Below are positions 37,136 to 49,868 of a DNA stretch of 64,000 nt, piece after piece (the first letter of the stretch is position 1; each line of letters begins with the position of its first letter). The notes beneath the pieces were generated by a model, which saw only the letters and a list, made by a program, of their open reading frames with translations, did no database searches and was not told where the DNA came from. Both the position numbers and the translations under genes were made by a program. The stretch is from Cichorium intybus (Eukaryota; Streptophyta; Magnoliopsida; Asterales; Asteraceae), in NCBI GenBank assembly GCA_023525715.1, contig CM042012.1, positions 58,509,705-58,573,704 of the forward strand. Direction: 5' to 3'.

Positions 37136-39566
37136 ATGCTTATCTTTGCTGATCTACCACAATACTTCTGGGCAGAAGCAATAGCCACAGCTTGCTACAC
37201 TCAAAATCGTTCTTTAATCCATAAACATCTTCATAAAACACCATATGAAGTCATTAACAACCGAAAACCAAACATCAAATTTTTTCATATTTTTGGTTGT
37301 CGATGCTTCATAAAGAATAACAAAGATCACCTTTTAAAATTTGAATCAAGATCAGACGAAGGAATTTTCCTTGGTTACTCTTTTACCTCAGCTGCTTATC
37401 GAGTACTGAACAAACGTACTAGAGTAATTGAAGAAAGTACCGATGTTTATTTCGATGAATTTTATGTCAGGAAATTGGGTCGTGAACATTTTGGTTCTAA
37501 AATGATTGATAATATTTTTCAAAATCCAATTCAACAAATGCTTTCTACGGACATAGAAATCGATCTTGATTTACTTTTTGAACAACCCAAAACCGCTTAT
37601 AATTATGAGTTTCTAACATGTTCTACTATTCCTACAGGTAACTCCGATGCAGAAACTTCACAATCAAACCAAGAAAATGCAGATCAAGTTGAGGGGGAAC
37701 TACCAACACTAAATCCCTCTTTAAATCCACCTGTCCAAAAAGATCCCAGTGCATCATCTATGGGGGAACTTTCATTACCCCATTCTCACCCTATAATCCA
37801 AAAAGACATATCTGACAACACCCAAAATCTATTCCCAACAGAATCACCTGACCAAGAAGAACAATGGGACATAGAAACACCAATCGAAATAGCTGAAAAA
37901 ACTCGCCTAATCAAATGGACCAGGAATCATCCTACAGAACAAATCATAGGAGATCCCAATTCTGGTATTTAAACAAGAGCCGCTACCTCAAATGAATGTT
38001 TATACGGAGCATTCTTATCCATGACTGAACCCAAAACCATCCATTCAGCTCTCAAAGATCCAGACTGGGTTAAAGCCATGCAAGAAGAACTAGCTGAATT
38101 CGAAAGAAACCAAGTGTGGGATCTTGTTCCTACTCCTCCCGATGTTACTGTAGTAGGTTCAAGATGGGTTTTCAGAAACAAAACTGATGATCAAGGAATA
38201 GTTTGTCGAAACAAAGCAATACTTGTCGTCAAGGGCTATTCACAACAAGAAGGAATCGACTACGATGAAACTTATGCTCCAGTTGCAAGACTCGAAGCCA
38301 TTCGTATCTTTCTAGCATATGCAGCACACAAGAACTTCAAAGTATTCCAAAATGGATGTAAAATGTGCATTTTTACATGGAGAGATTGATCGCGATGTGT
38401 ATATTCAACAACCTCCAGGTTTTGAAGATCCACAGTTCCCAAATCACAGTTTTAAGTTACAAAAAGCAGTTTATGGCTTAAAACAAGCACCTCGAGCCTG
38501 GTATTCAACTTTGTCAACATTTCTAGAAGAATCAGGATTCAGAAGAGGTTTAATTGATCAAACTCTCTTTCGTAAAATCTTTAATAAACATCTGTTAATC
38601 ATTCAAATATATGTCGATGACATTATTTTCGGTTCTACTGATGAATCTTTGAGTATCAAGTTTGCAGATTTAATGAAGAGCAAATTTGAGATGAGCATGA
38701 TAGGAGAAATGACTAATTTTCTTGGACTTCAAGTCAAACAATCATCAGATGGAATTTTCATCAATCAAGAAAATTATGTCAAAAATCTTCTAACTCGTTT
38801 TTCTCTTGACAAATCCAATACAGCAAAAACCCCAATGGCCTTTGGTTACAAATTAGATACAGACTTAGATGGCAAGCCTGTTGATCAAAAGAAATATCGA
38901 GGAATGATAGGATCACTCCTATACCTCACAGCCAGCAGACCCGACATCATGTTTTCTACATGTGTCTGTGCCAGATACCAAGCCAATCCTATGGAATCTC
39001 ATGTTGTAGTTGTAAAAAGAATTTTCAAATAACTTAAAAGAACTCGATCTCTTGGCCTTTGGTATCCAGCTAACTCTAATTTTCAGCTTAATTTCTTCAC
39101 CGACTCCGACTATAGAGGATGCAGACTAGACAGGAAAAGTACATCTGGTTTTTGCCAATTTCTAGGAGGCAGACTGGTAAGTTGGACTTCAAAGAAACAA
39201 TCATGCGTGTCCACTTCAACCGCAGAAGCTGAATATGTAGCCGCCGCAAGCTGTTGTTCACAAGTCATGTGGATGCAAACTTAATTACGTGACTATGGCT
39301 ACAAAGTCTCACAAATTCCCATATTTTGTGACTCAACCAGCGCTATTTCCATTTCTCACAATCCCGTTCACCATTCCATGACAAAGCACATCGACATTCG
39401 ATATCATTTCATCAAAGACAACATTCAAAAGGGTCATATCGAATTGCACTTCATCAACACCGAAGATCAAATTGCCGATGTCTTCACTAAGGCTCTCGAC
39501 GAAACCAAGTTTCAATACTTCCTAGGCCGTCTAGGAATGTTAAATCCAGATAACATCCATCCTTAA
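37136..39566 (+). pseudogene. End of integrase, RT and RNase H of the SIRE-like Copia
   Basis: It resumes at MLIFADLPQYFWAEAIATAC, the end of the integrase region, and runs to a TAA at 37970. RT begins with IHSALKDPDWVKAMQEELAE. A one-base insertion in an A run near 38350 shifts the frame. DVKCAFLHGEIDRDVYIQQP and the catalytic YVDDIIFGST follow in the new frame. A TAA at 39030 and another at about 39283 break the RNase H part. TKHIDIRYHFIKDNIQKGHI and ADVFTKAL complete it to the stop at 39564-39566. At least three stops and one frameshift make it inactive. Confidence 0.9.
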
Positions 39567-41224
39567 TCTTTTACTTTTTGTTTGTACAAAAGAGTGTTTA
39601 CTTTCATTCAAAAAGAAAATTCAAAAACAATTGAAATTTTTTTTTAATTTACCAAAAACATTCAAATAACCAAGATTTACCAAAAACATTCAAATAACCA
39701 AAATTTTCCAAAAACATTCAAATAACCAAAATTTTCCAAAAACATTCAAATAACCAAAATTTTCCAAAAACATCCACATAATCAAAAATCACAAAAATTA
39801 GGGTAAAGTTTTATCTTTTTAAAGTCTTTATAAAACCATGTGATTAACATCTTCTTGACTAAATTTTCAGATACTTATGCTCGATGAATGTTCTCAGTCA
39901 TATTGATTCTTAATTAAAGTGAATGTTCAAATTTCAAAATTTTCGTTATGTACATTCTCCTATTCCCTTTGAATTTATTTCAATTATAACGATTTTATCT
40001 ATTAAGGGACAAAAGATTAAGAGATTCAGATGAAAACCAAACTCATGTGAGAATTTGTGCCTCGTCTTCAACTGCTAAGTGGAATTCATTTTTGTGAGAA
40101 AATGTGTTTTCATTGTGACTTATAGGATTTATACTCTTATACCGTGATGCTAGTCTCATTTTTGTTTAGATATCAAAATGACCAGGGACGATACAATCAT
40201 TTTCTTATATATTATACAAACTGTCTTTTATATCACCTAATCCCTATCCTCAATCAAACCACATCAAGAAAAGATTTATCATCTAGCATAGCAAATCTGA
40301 CAATTGAAGAAACGACAAGTCATATCCAAGAAAACCATAAGAAAACATGGAAATCAAATCTCAAAGTGCAAAGTCATCTCCAATAAATGCTGTCAACAAA
40401 TCACAATTGGTAACCACATCGGATATCTTTTACACAATGTGTATTCGCACAAATCAAGAAAAGATAAAAACAAAGGTGAACACTTCACCAAAGAAAAGGA
40501 AGATTTACAACAACAATCCATCAAGACAGACATCTCTCAAAATTTTCAAAACAACGGATTCTCAAATGGTTTATCAAATATAGCTGTCAAAACCGAAGAT
40601 TTACCGGGATACTGTAGCCTTCATAATTGAATATTCTTAGTTGCAAACTGCACTACGAAAATTTCTAAACCCCTCTACATGTATTTCCCGACGGAGAGAG
40701 AGTGAACATCAATGGCATGAATGAAGAAACCCTCTGAGTAATGCCGAAACTAGTCTTATGTGATTGATTATCTAATATGAAGACCAAGTGACTAATGTAT
40801 ATAGGTATAAATCCACATTAAGCATAAGTCAACACCTTCAAACTGAGAGATATCACTCATCTTTAGTGATTATACACTAGTTCTGCACCCAGAACAAACA
40901 AACACCTCAGTCAAGTGTGAGTTATACCTATGAGCGTTCATCTGAATCGACCTATTAAGATCACTTGTCGTCTTTATAAATGCTATAAAATCTTAAGGAA
41001 TATTATGAAAATGCATATACAAAAACCTATTGATAATCGAACTCGAGACTTTGATTCAGAAACAAATATTATTGACAAATATTTTTCAAAACATAAGTAA
41101 AATCTAGTCACACTTTTTCAAAACAAGTGATATGGTTTTATAAATGTCTTAATCAAATTTCAAGAATTTTCAATTTAACATTTTAATTTGTCCTTATTTC
41201 AGTAATGATCACATAGGGGGAAAT
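39567..41224 (+). other. 3' region of the SIRE-like Copia; no envelope-like gene recognised
   Basis: About 1.66 kb lies between pol and the 3' LTR. SIRE elements sometimes hold an extra ORF here, but the longest frames (40144-40386 and 40304-40630) are not recognisable. A 28-bp tandem repeat (ACATTCAAATAACCAAAATT core) fills 39650-39786. A polypurine tract CACATAGGGGGAAA ends the region at about 41222. Confidence 0.6.
39650..39786 (+). repeat. 28-bp tandem repeat, about 5 copies
   Basis: Copies of CCAAAAACATTCAAATAACC separated by AAAATTTT or AAGATTTA, within the Copia 3' region. Confidence 0.9.
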
Positions 41225-42985
41225 TGTTGAAAAATGTTTTTGTATGTGACCATCAATGAAATAAGATGAACTGTTTTTATATTATCTAACAAATATTATC
41301 AGTTTATTTCAGGTTGCGTGGATTCGAGATTAAAAACAAGAAAAATAAGAAAAACAGTTTTAAAGCCAAAACAATGAAAAATATAAAAGAAAATTAAATT
41401 AAATCTATTTAAAATGAATTTTTGGAAATATATTTTCTAAATAATTTATTTTATTAGACTTAATTAATTTTATAAATTAAAAATATATTTTTCCTAAATT
41501 ATTTGAATTTATTTCGGATTTTAAATGAATTAAAATTAAATAAAAAGAGAAACAGGCCAGCCCAAGTCCGCTCCAGCCCAGTCCAATCCAGCGACCCGGT
41601 CCAGCTCCGCACCAGCTCCGGTACCTGCGAACCGCCCCGCCTCCACAACCCGGTCACCTCACAAAGCCACGCGGACGCTGTCCGATCCTAACCCGAACCG
41701 ACGCCGCTCCACTTCTCCTCACAGAAGACCCACGCTGTGACCTGGTTTCCGACCCAACTCCGAACCGAGCCAAGACCCACGTGTTTCAGTTCAATATATT
41801 CCATTTCAGCCCCTAAACTTTGGAAAACTATCAAAAATAACCCAAAATCAACTTTCCAGCCAAGAACACACGAAAATATTCCAACTTTTCCAATTTTTAA
41901 CCCATTTCTTCAACATTTTCCAACCAAATCTTCCACAAAATTATATATTTTCATTTCTTTTGATTTAGATCTTAGATCTAATCTGAAAAGATTAATATTC
42001 CTTACTTTACATCACATGTTTAGTTATTTAATTCATCCATTTTTCACTATAAATACCAACCCAAACTTCCCATTTTAATCACATCATTTCTACATCTTTC
42101 TACACCAAACCATCTTACACCAAAAAAAACCCACCAAAACATACATCAAACACACCATTTATACCATCACACAAAACATACACCAAAACCTATACCAAAA
42201 CCATCTTACACCAAAAACCTAAAAACCATCACACCCAAAACCTACAAACATCCAACACCAAAACATACACCAAAACCTATACCAAAAACACACCAAAACC
42301 TACAAACACCCAACACCAAAAAAACCTACAATCAACAACCAAAAACCCAATACCTCATCTTGTCGCAAAGAACAAGAATTGACGCTTCAAGAAAAAAACC
42401 ATCTTCTTCCGTTGTCGATAAGTTCTTTTGAAATTTTCATTTCAATTTTATTTTAAATATTTCAAATGTTTAAATATAAAATGAATGATTAATTTCTTGT
42501 GCTATTTATTTAACGATCACATTTTCGCTATTATTTCGACTAAATTTAATTGTGCCGAAATTCCAAGACATTTAAATTGAACCGTGACGAAGAAAACAAA
42601 TATGGACTATATTTAACCAAGACATTACTAATTTCTAACTTTTTATTTATTGTAAAAACCCTTTATCGTTGATAATGGTATTTATTACATATAAACGTCT
42701 AACTTTTTATTTATTGTAAAAAACCCTTTACCGTTGATAATGTCGTTTATTACATCTAACTTCTAACTTCTAACATTTATTTTATTTACTGCTTTCTGTC
42801 TATTTAAATATTGTCTTGTTTAAATTTACCGCTTTATTTTATTTATTTATAGCTTTCGGTAATTTAATTTTTGTCTAGTTTAATTATTTTTTTGTGCTTT
42901 ATTTTTTTTAAAACCCTTTCCCATCTCCCCAAATATAATTGACATAATTAAAACGTTAATCCAAGGACCGTCAAGTTTTTCAACA
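41225..42985 (+). repeat. 3' LTR of the SIRE-like Copia
   Basis: Near-identical to 30009-31781 apart from scattered substitutions and several small indels (for example, about 17 bp extra near 42810). Confidence 0.92.
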
Positions 42986-43262
42986 GTATATGAAAGATAT
43001 GTCAATTACAAGTAAAGTGGTTAAATTAAAAAGTTTTTTGAAAAAAGAAAATTGATGGTTTTTTTTCGAAAGAAAATTGAGGGTTTTTTTCGAAAAAAAA
43101 AAAAGAAATTAGGGTTTTTTCTGAAAAAAAGTACATATAACCTGTAAACCGGGTCAAAAGGCTAAATTAACAAGTTTCTCCAAAATTTAGGTCTTTTTTG
43201 AAAAAAAATAAAGTTTTAGGTTTAAACAGAAAAAAGTTGAAAATATAGGGTTTTTTATGAAT
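42986..43262. repeat. Right long-TIR arm, outer part
   Basis: Reverse-complement match to about 28600-29000, including GGTTTAAACAGAAAAAAGTTG at the outer end and GTATATGAAAGATATGTCAA at the Copia junction. Confidence 0.7.
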
Positions 43263-43987
43263 CCCTATGTTTGAGACTATGAAATCAGGATCAAGGCCAT
43301 CAAATCACTAGTATTTTTTATTTGAAAATGCAGCGAATGCAACATCATAATGTAGCAAAAAGAATCAGCCAAAATAGAGTTCAAAAGAAAAAGTTATGCT
43401 TATCAAAGTTTAAGAAAAGTTGTTTTTAAAGTGAAAGAATGCAATGAAATTGGACAAGGCATGGAAGGCAAGAACCAAATAGGAGGTTATGTGAGGTATG
43501 GACCTATTATCTATAGACGAGCTTCAACTCCACCCCTTGGTGTGTGGCTGTATGTGGCGGACCCCTTAGGTGAGGTTGTGTCAGATTTTAGAGCCCTAAT
43601 GGGTCTGAGGTACAAATTTTACGACAATTATTAACATTATTTTGGTGTTTTGGCTCAATTTTTTAATCATAAACACCTATAGGACACTTTTTGTGTGTTA
43701 TTAATGTTCTAATATGTGTAAGCTCAATTCAAGGAGAAGCCATGATTCTTTCAATCAGCTTCTCTCATTCAAATCTAGGATTAAAAGTGATAAGTGATTA
43801 TCTTTCTTTAAAGTATTTTGATGGGTTATTTGCACAATTTAATTGAGAGTAATTAATCATGAAACTATTTAAGAAAACATGTTATCTACTATGAATAACT
43901 TGTTTTATACAAATTTCAATCATGAATAATGATGAGTTGGTATTAAGACCATAAAGGCTTGGATTAATCAGTTATGAAATGTTCTTA
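43263..43987. other. No gene recognised
   Basis: A 67-codon frame (43431-43634) has mixed composition (TPPLGVWLYVADPLGEV) but no family match I know. The rest is AT-rich. Confidence 0.4.
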
Positions 43988-44235
43988 CACTAGTACAAAA
44001 TTGCACATTGGTCACACCGAAAAAATGTGACCATATGCATTTGGTGACAATTTTTTTTCCATTGAAAGTGTTGCCATAGGCTTTGCGATATTAGGTGTCA
44101 TATGGTCATTTTATAATATTGTGTCCGTATGCCATGAAAAAATGTGGCGGTATCATAAAAGTGTAGCCATTGAGTCGAGAAATTTGTTCCAAAATCACTC
44201 AATTTTTCCAATATTGTGGCGTTAAAGCATAAGTA
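43988..44235. repeat. CACTA left terminus with sub-terminal repeats
   Basis: Short words built on TGTGACC, GGTGACA, GTGTCAT and TGTGGCGGTAT recur in both orientations from about 44010 to 44220. Such words are transposase-binding repeats in CACTA elements. Confidence 0.7.
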
Positions 44236-44750
44236 GACACACAATTTCAATATTGTAGTGACTGTATATAATGAATGGTGACATACATGTACATTCAATG
44301 AAGCGTTATACTAGCAATTTGTCACACAATTAGAAGATTGTTAAGACTATTGGGTATGTTTGCTGACAATTAATTACGATGAACATGACCATGTTTACTA
44401 AATGGTGACATGTATGTAATTTAAAAAGTGACAATTTGGAAGCATCTAGTCATACAAAAAATATATTTAATGTGACCAATACTAGTTTATAGAGACACAC
44501 AATTTCAATATTGTAGTGACTGTATATAATGAATGGTGACATACATGTACATTCAATGAAGCGTTATACTAGCAATTTATCACACAATTAGAAGATTGTT
44601 AAGACTATTGGGTATGTTTGCTGACAATTAATTACGATGAATATGACCATGTTTACTAAATGGTGACATGTATGTAATTTAAAAAGTGACAATTTGGAAG
44701 CATCTAGTCATACAGACAATATATTTAATGTGACTAATACTAGTTTATAG
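44236..44750. repeat. About 258-bp direct repeat, two copies
   Basis: The segment starting AGACACACAATTTCAATA at 44236 is repeated almost exactly from 44494. Only a few substitutions are seen (for example CATACAAAAA versus CATACAGACA). It carries GGTGACAT words and probably enlarges the sub-terminal region. Confidence 0.85.
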
Positions 44751-44922
44751 AGACACATATATACAATACCACTAAAAGTAACCATAAACCAAAAGGCAAG
44801 GATAATAAAAAAGAAAACGATATTATAAATAATTCAAATGACATTCTGTACATTAGATACCCAAATAAAGGAGCTAAACATAAGTGTTTGTAAAAACCAT
44901 TGTAATAAATACTTAATTGAAA

Positions 44923-47774
44923 CTACTCTTTCATGTTGAGGGAACGGATCGTTGTTTTCTTGGCAAGCAACCCATTGGGTATATAATTCTTGCGCTTCTG
45001 TGAAGTTTGAAGTACATTCTCTTTATCTGGTTTGACACCTGATTTGCCATATTTTTTGACAACAGCTTTGGTAACTGGTATCTCTTGAGCTGGTTTGTCA
45101 CCTGTTTTGGCAGCTTCTTTGACAACAGACTCCAAAATAGTTGTCTCTTCAGATGGTTGCACAACGGGTAGATTAAGTTTAACTGGAAAAACATTTGGTT
45201 CCTATAGCAACAACATTGTAACAAAACAGATTATGTACAGAACTTATTAGAGTATTTTATGAAGGAAACAGTATAGTAATATACAAACGAGTTTAGTGAA
45301 TAAACTAACCTTTACAGTAGGTTTCACAAGGGATTTTAGCCATGGGACAAAAGATTTATACGCGTCCTCAACTGTTTTCATGTTAGCAGTTTCATAAGGT
45401 AAATATGAATCCTTTTTGACCATTTCTAAAATCGACACTTTGTAACAGTCATGTTGCAAAGGCACTCCATGAATTTTTTGTGGTTATGATGATAAGTGAA
45501 TTTCACCACGAGCAACAATGTTCCTCTTATCAGGATACGATAGAGAACACTTGATTCGCTGCAATAATTTTTGACTTCAGTACTAGTAAATAAAAGACAG
45601 AATTGTAGACAATTGTGTAAAATTTATTACCTCATCAATTGGATTATTTGGTGAAATTGCTGGTAATTCAGGATTTGTTGTTGAAGTATTTGAGGCAGTA
45701 ACTCTTTTGGTGTTTTTAACAATTGTCTAAAAAACCAAATTATGTTAGATATGGCAAAGATAATAAAAATAGTACATGATACATGATACATACTGGTATT
45801 GAAGTTGGTGATGGTGTATCAGCAATTGCAGACATAGCCTTATTCTCAATACGTTGTTTACTTGTCTTTGTAATTGGCTGAAAAAACAGAAGTTCCAAAT
45901 TATTTAATAAATAATGATACAGACAAAGTGTATAATGAGATTAAATTGATGATTAATGACATACGGGTGTTAATGGTTCATGTGTTGGTTGTTGAGATAT
46001 GTTGATGTCAGCAGTTACTTGAGATTCAACCACATTGTCAATTGAAATACCCTAGGCAATATTACGTAAAAGTGATAATTAATATGAGAAAAGGAGATTA
46101 AAAAAACATTGAAAAATGATGTAGTTATGGGAGTTGACTTACAGATGTTTTAGGCAGATCTGGAAGCTTGACTCCTGTGGCAACAAGATGAGCTAAAACA
46201 AACTGCATTTGTTTGCTTGTTCATCAACCTTTGTATACAAAGCCTTGACTTCAGCATCTTTCTTGTCAATTGCAATTTTCCCAGCATGCACTGCATTTTT
46301 TAGGCTCTTAATTTCCTCCTTAGCAAATCCTTTGTTGCGAGGAACATGAAAATATGTAGTGGCAGTCACTCCCGTTCCCACACCCTTTAAAAAGCGACCC
46401 TTTTCCGAGCCAAAAACTAAGGTCATCGCATCTGTACCCTGTTCAAGGATTACATTTCCATCTTTTATCAGCTTTTCATGTTCCACCTGAAGACAAAGTT
46501 TGTATACATAAAGTAAGTATAATATAGATGACAGAAATTAAAATACTATAAGTATCATAAAAATAGTAAACTTACTAGTTGATCCGCCTTCTCCTTAACG
46601 TTATCATCCGAAATTTTGCCTTTTTTATCTTCACGACCTTTACGCCACATTAATGATCTTGGGGGCTCTTCATCTTTTGCAATGACATTGTTTGCAACCT
46701 TGGTGAAGAAATAAATTTTATGTTATAAACAATACTTACCAATACTTGTGTACCCTACCATAACATATTGTATAAAATATAAAGCTTACCAACTTCTCTC
46801 TAAAACTGGTATATCCCCCTCTTCCCATCCGATGAGTATATTTGGACTTCTTTCGTGCTTTAGTCGTCCTTTGTGACAAATCCTACAAGTAACAATTTTT
46901 GGCATATGATATTATTAGCATACTTGGTAAGTAAAGGATAATTAGATGTAGAATAAAAGGAATAAGAGTTTAACATTAAAGTTTTCTGATTGTGTGTGAT
47001 TAACGAAGTTGTCCCAAGCATCTTGTTCCTTGATTAGGGTGCGATAACATCTGGGGATTTTTGCTAGCTTCCTAGGATTTTGTAAGTTAGGCTTTATGTA
47101 GTTTGCATACAGTTTCCTTATGAAATTTCGTAGAAGCATACCCATCCTATTCATCAAAAAGTTTCTTCGAGTCTCCTCAACATCAAAAAAACGCTACAAT
47201 GAGGAGTTACATATTGTTAGTGGTGGATATAAATCATTAGGAGGGATAAAAAAGTAGTATATCAAATATAAAGTAAGTAAGATAATTTGTTAACTGTAAT
47301 CTTTTCCCATAGTTTGTTCCTGACTTCTGGGGTTACATCCTTCCACGAATAGACACTTATTCCCACCTTCTGTCGGACAAGATCTCCCAAGTAGCTCACA
47401 AACAATGGCCAATTCCTCCCATATAACCTACCCATTGCATCAAACTTTACATGTTTTCTTTTCCTACCAGATCTACTGTACTCTGTGCGTAGCTTTGGCA
47501 ATCGTGTCATGCCCCTCTTCCTATCTGGCCTTGGAGGAAGTGGGAGTTGGATTTAATTATCAGAGTTTATGTTGCTATTGTAGTCATCACTGCTATCCGA
47601 TCCAACATCATGGTCTGCATCCATGCCTTCTCCAACTTCAGGGAGAGTGTTGTCGTCTTCTCCACCATTAGAGTCCGTAGTGTATTCTTCTCCACCTTCT
47701 TGTTCAGAATGATATATGAATTCCTCATCATCAAAATGATGTGTATCTTCAGGCACTAAGTTGTTGACATCCAT
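44923..47774 (-). CDS. CACTA second gene, Transposase_24 (Ptta/En-Spm) type, spliced, with one stop
   Basis: Minus-strand gene, inferred exons 47774-47295, 47193-46975, 46882-46800, 46698-46576 and 46486-46204, with more to about 44923. ATG at 47774 opens an acidic region. A TAA at about 47553 interrupts the frame. Then come GRNWPLFVSYLGDLVRQKVG and WEKITV. After a GT-AG intron follow RFFDVEETRRNFL and CYRTLIKEQDAWDNFVNH. RMGRGGYTSFREKL, EEPPRSLMWRKGREDK and GTDAMTLVFGSEKGRFLKGV follow in later exons. These are the landmarks of plant Transposase_24 proteins, the tnpA-like DNA-binding partner in CACTA elements. VPLQHDCYKVSI (about 45470) resembles the DUF8039-like end. It points leftward, divergent from TNP2. 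The stop suggests it is no longer intact. Confidence 0.7.
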
Positions 47775-47965
47775 TTCGCTTCACTTGACATGCAATTAAA
47801 ATCATGAAATTCATTAGTAAATGACAAGTATTAAGATAATTGTAAATAGACATAAAAAATAGCCATTAGCATTTCATCAAACAGTTGGAGATCAACATGA
47901 GCAGCGTATGGTAAAGTTTAAAACAAGATTCAGATTATAAACAAAAGCAATAAGAAAGATTCACA

Positions 47966-48403
47966 TTATAAACAAAAGTAATAGTTAATATAAGAAAACA
48001 TTACATTTACAGCAGACTGAGAGCAGGAATTACCCGATAAAATAAGTATGAAGCCAAATTCGCCAGAAAGAATATAAAATCGATACAATGGTGGAATGAA
48101 TTGCATTTTGTTACCCAATATCTCGTAAAGAAAAGGATCGATCGCATACAATTTTCGAGTTTTGGTGGTCACATTGATAATCACTTCCCGCCTTGATTTG
48201 GAGCACAAAACCCTTCCATAGATGAGACTGGAATACATTGTAGCCCCGAAATCATGGTAATTACTTGAATTTCTGGGGGAGGTTGATCTACACCATCCAT
48301 TCCTGATCTGCACCTTCCATATATGTTTTAGGGTTAGGCGTAGAAGTTCGAAAGGGCCGGGTAAATTGAATTGTGAGAAGAGGTGATCCGACCCAAATCT
48401 CAA
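47966..48403 (-). other. Unidentified open frame upstream of the Transposase_24 gene
   Basis: A 145-codon minus-strand frame (MRFGSDHLFSQFNLPGPFEL...) lies just upstream of the Transposase_24 gene. It could be part of a 5' exon or a leader. The composition is protein-like in its first half and becomes ordinary AT-rich sequence after that. No family is recognised. Confidence 0.25.
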
Positions 48404-48605
48404 TTAGGTAAAAATATATAATTAAAAGTGTCATAATATGAGTATATATACAAGTTAATTAATATATTCATATTAAGCAAATAAGAAGAAAATATGTATC
48501 ATAGATTATTAAAAAAAAGTTGACTTCTACTAGATATGATTTATGTTGCACGGTTGTCTACCAAATATTGTATTGTAAGGGAAATCCATTTATTAATATG
48601 GGGTA

Positions 48606-49868
48606 GGGTAGCTGGTTAGGGTATGGTAGGGTTGTGACGGGTTCTGGTCAACCATTAAGGGTTATGATGGGTTATGGTAAACCAGATATGGTTGTGATGG
48701 GTTATGGTCAACCAGGATGGGTTGTGATGGGCTATGGTCAACCATGATGGGTTGGGTGATGGGTTATGGTCAACCAGGATGGGTTGTGATGGATTTTTTT
48801 TGGAAACGAGAAGGAACCAAAAGCAGGGCCCCTCGGCAAATTTATTAAATTGTGATGGGTTATGGTCAACCAGATATGGTTGTGATGGGTTATAGTCAAC
48901 CATGAAGGGTTGTGATGAGTTATGGTCAACTAGGAAGGGTTGTGATGGGTTATGGTCAACCAGGATGGGTTGTGATGGGTTATGGTCAACCATGAAGGGT
49001 TGTGATGGGTTATGGTCAACCATGAAGGGTTGTGATGGGTTATGGTCAACCATTAAGGGTTATCATGGGTTATAGTCAACCAGATATGGTTGTGATGGGT
49101 TATGGTCAACCAAGATGGGTTGTGATGGGCTATGGTCAACCAGGATGGGTTGTGATGGGTTATGGTCAACCAGGATGGGTTGTGATGGGTTATGGTCAAC
49201 CAAATATGGTTGTGATGGGTTATGGTCAACCATGAAGGGTTGTGATGGGTTATGGTCAACTAGGAAGGGTTGTGATGGGTTATGGTCAACCAGGATGGGT
49301 TATGATGGGTTATGGTCAACCAGATAGGGTTGTGATGGATTATGGTCAACCATGATGGGTTGTGATGGGTTATGGTCAACCATGAAGGGTTGTGATGGGT
49401 TATGGTCAACCATGAAGGGTTGTGATGGGTTATGGTCAACCAGGATGGGTTGTGATGGGTTATGGTCAACCAGGATGGGTTGTGATGGGTTATGGTCAAC
49501 CAGATAGGGTTGTGATGGGTTATGGGTAACCATGAAGGGTTGTGATGGGTTATGGTCAACTAGGAAGGGTTATGGTCAATCAGGATGGGTTGTGATGGGT
49601 TATGGTCAACCATATATGGTTGTGATGGGTTATGGTCAACCATGAAGGGTTGTGATGGGTTATGGTCAACCAGATATGGTTGTGATGGGTTATGGTCAAC
49701 CATGAAGGGTTGTGATGGGTTATGGTCAACTAGGATGGGTTGTGATGGGTTATGGTCAACCAGGATGGGTTGTGATGGGTTATGGTCAACCAGGATGGGT
49801 TGTGATGTGTTATGGTTAACCAGATATGGTTGTGATGGGTTATAGTCAACCATGAAGGGTTGTGATAG
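48606..49868. repeat. 30-bp minisatellite, about 40 copies
   Basis: Unit GGGTTGTGATGGGTTATGGT plus CAACCAGGAT. The last five bases vary (AGGAT, ATGAA, AGATA, AAATA). Phase is kept exactly at 30 bp for almost the whole block. Each unit has the inverted ends GGTTG...CAACC. Because 30 is a multiple of 3 and the unit lacks stops in several frames, long open frames appear on both strands (GYGQP- and HNPSQP-type peptides). These are not treated as genes. Confidence 0.95.
48792..48854. mobile_element. Short foreign insert inside the minisatellite
   Basis: About 60 bp beginning with a T8 run and ending GGCAAATTTATTAAAT breaks the 30-bp array. On the minus strand it ends in poly-A. TTGTGAT occurs on both sides but is also part of the repeat. 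It looks like a severely 5'-truncated retroposon. Confidence 0.35.

Larger units (their letters stand above)
30009..42985 (+). mobile_element. Ty1/Copia retrotransposon, SIRE/Maximus-like, defective and nested
   Basis: LTRs of 1773 and 1761 bp bound a gag-pol region, with TSD GTATA (30004-30008 and 42986-42990). A Met-tRNA primer site and a polypurine tract are present. A long gag with coiled-coil tail, the RT motif YVDDIIFGST and very large LTRs fit the SIRE/Maximus lineage. The frame is broken by several stops and one frameshift. The middle of pol is replaced by a foreign LTR (35453-37135). LTR divergence is about 2% by eye. Confidence 0.93.
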
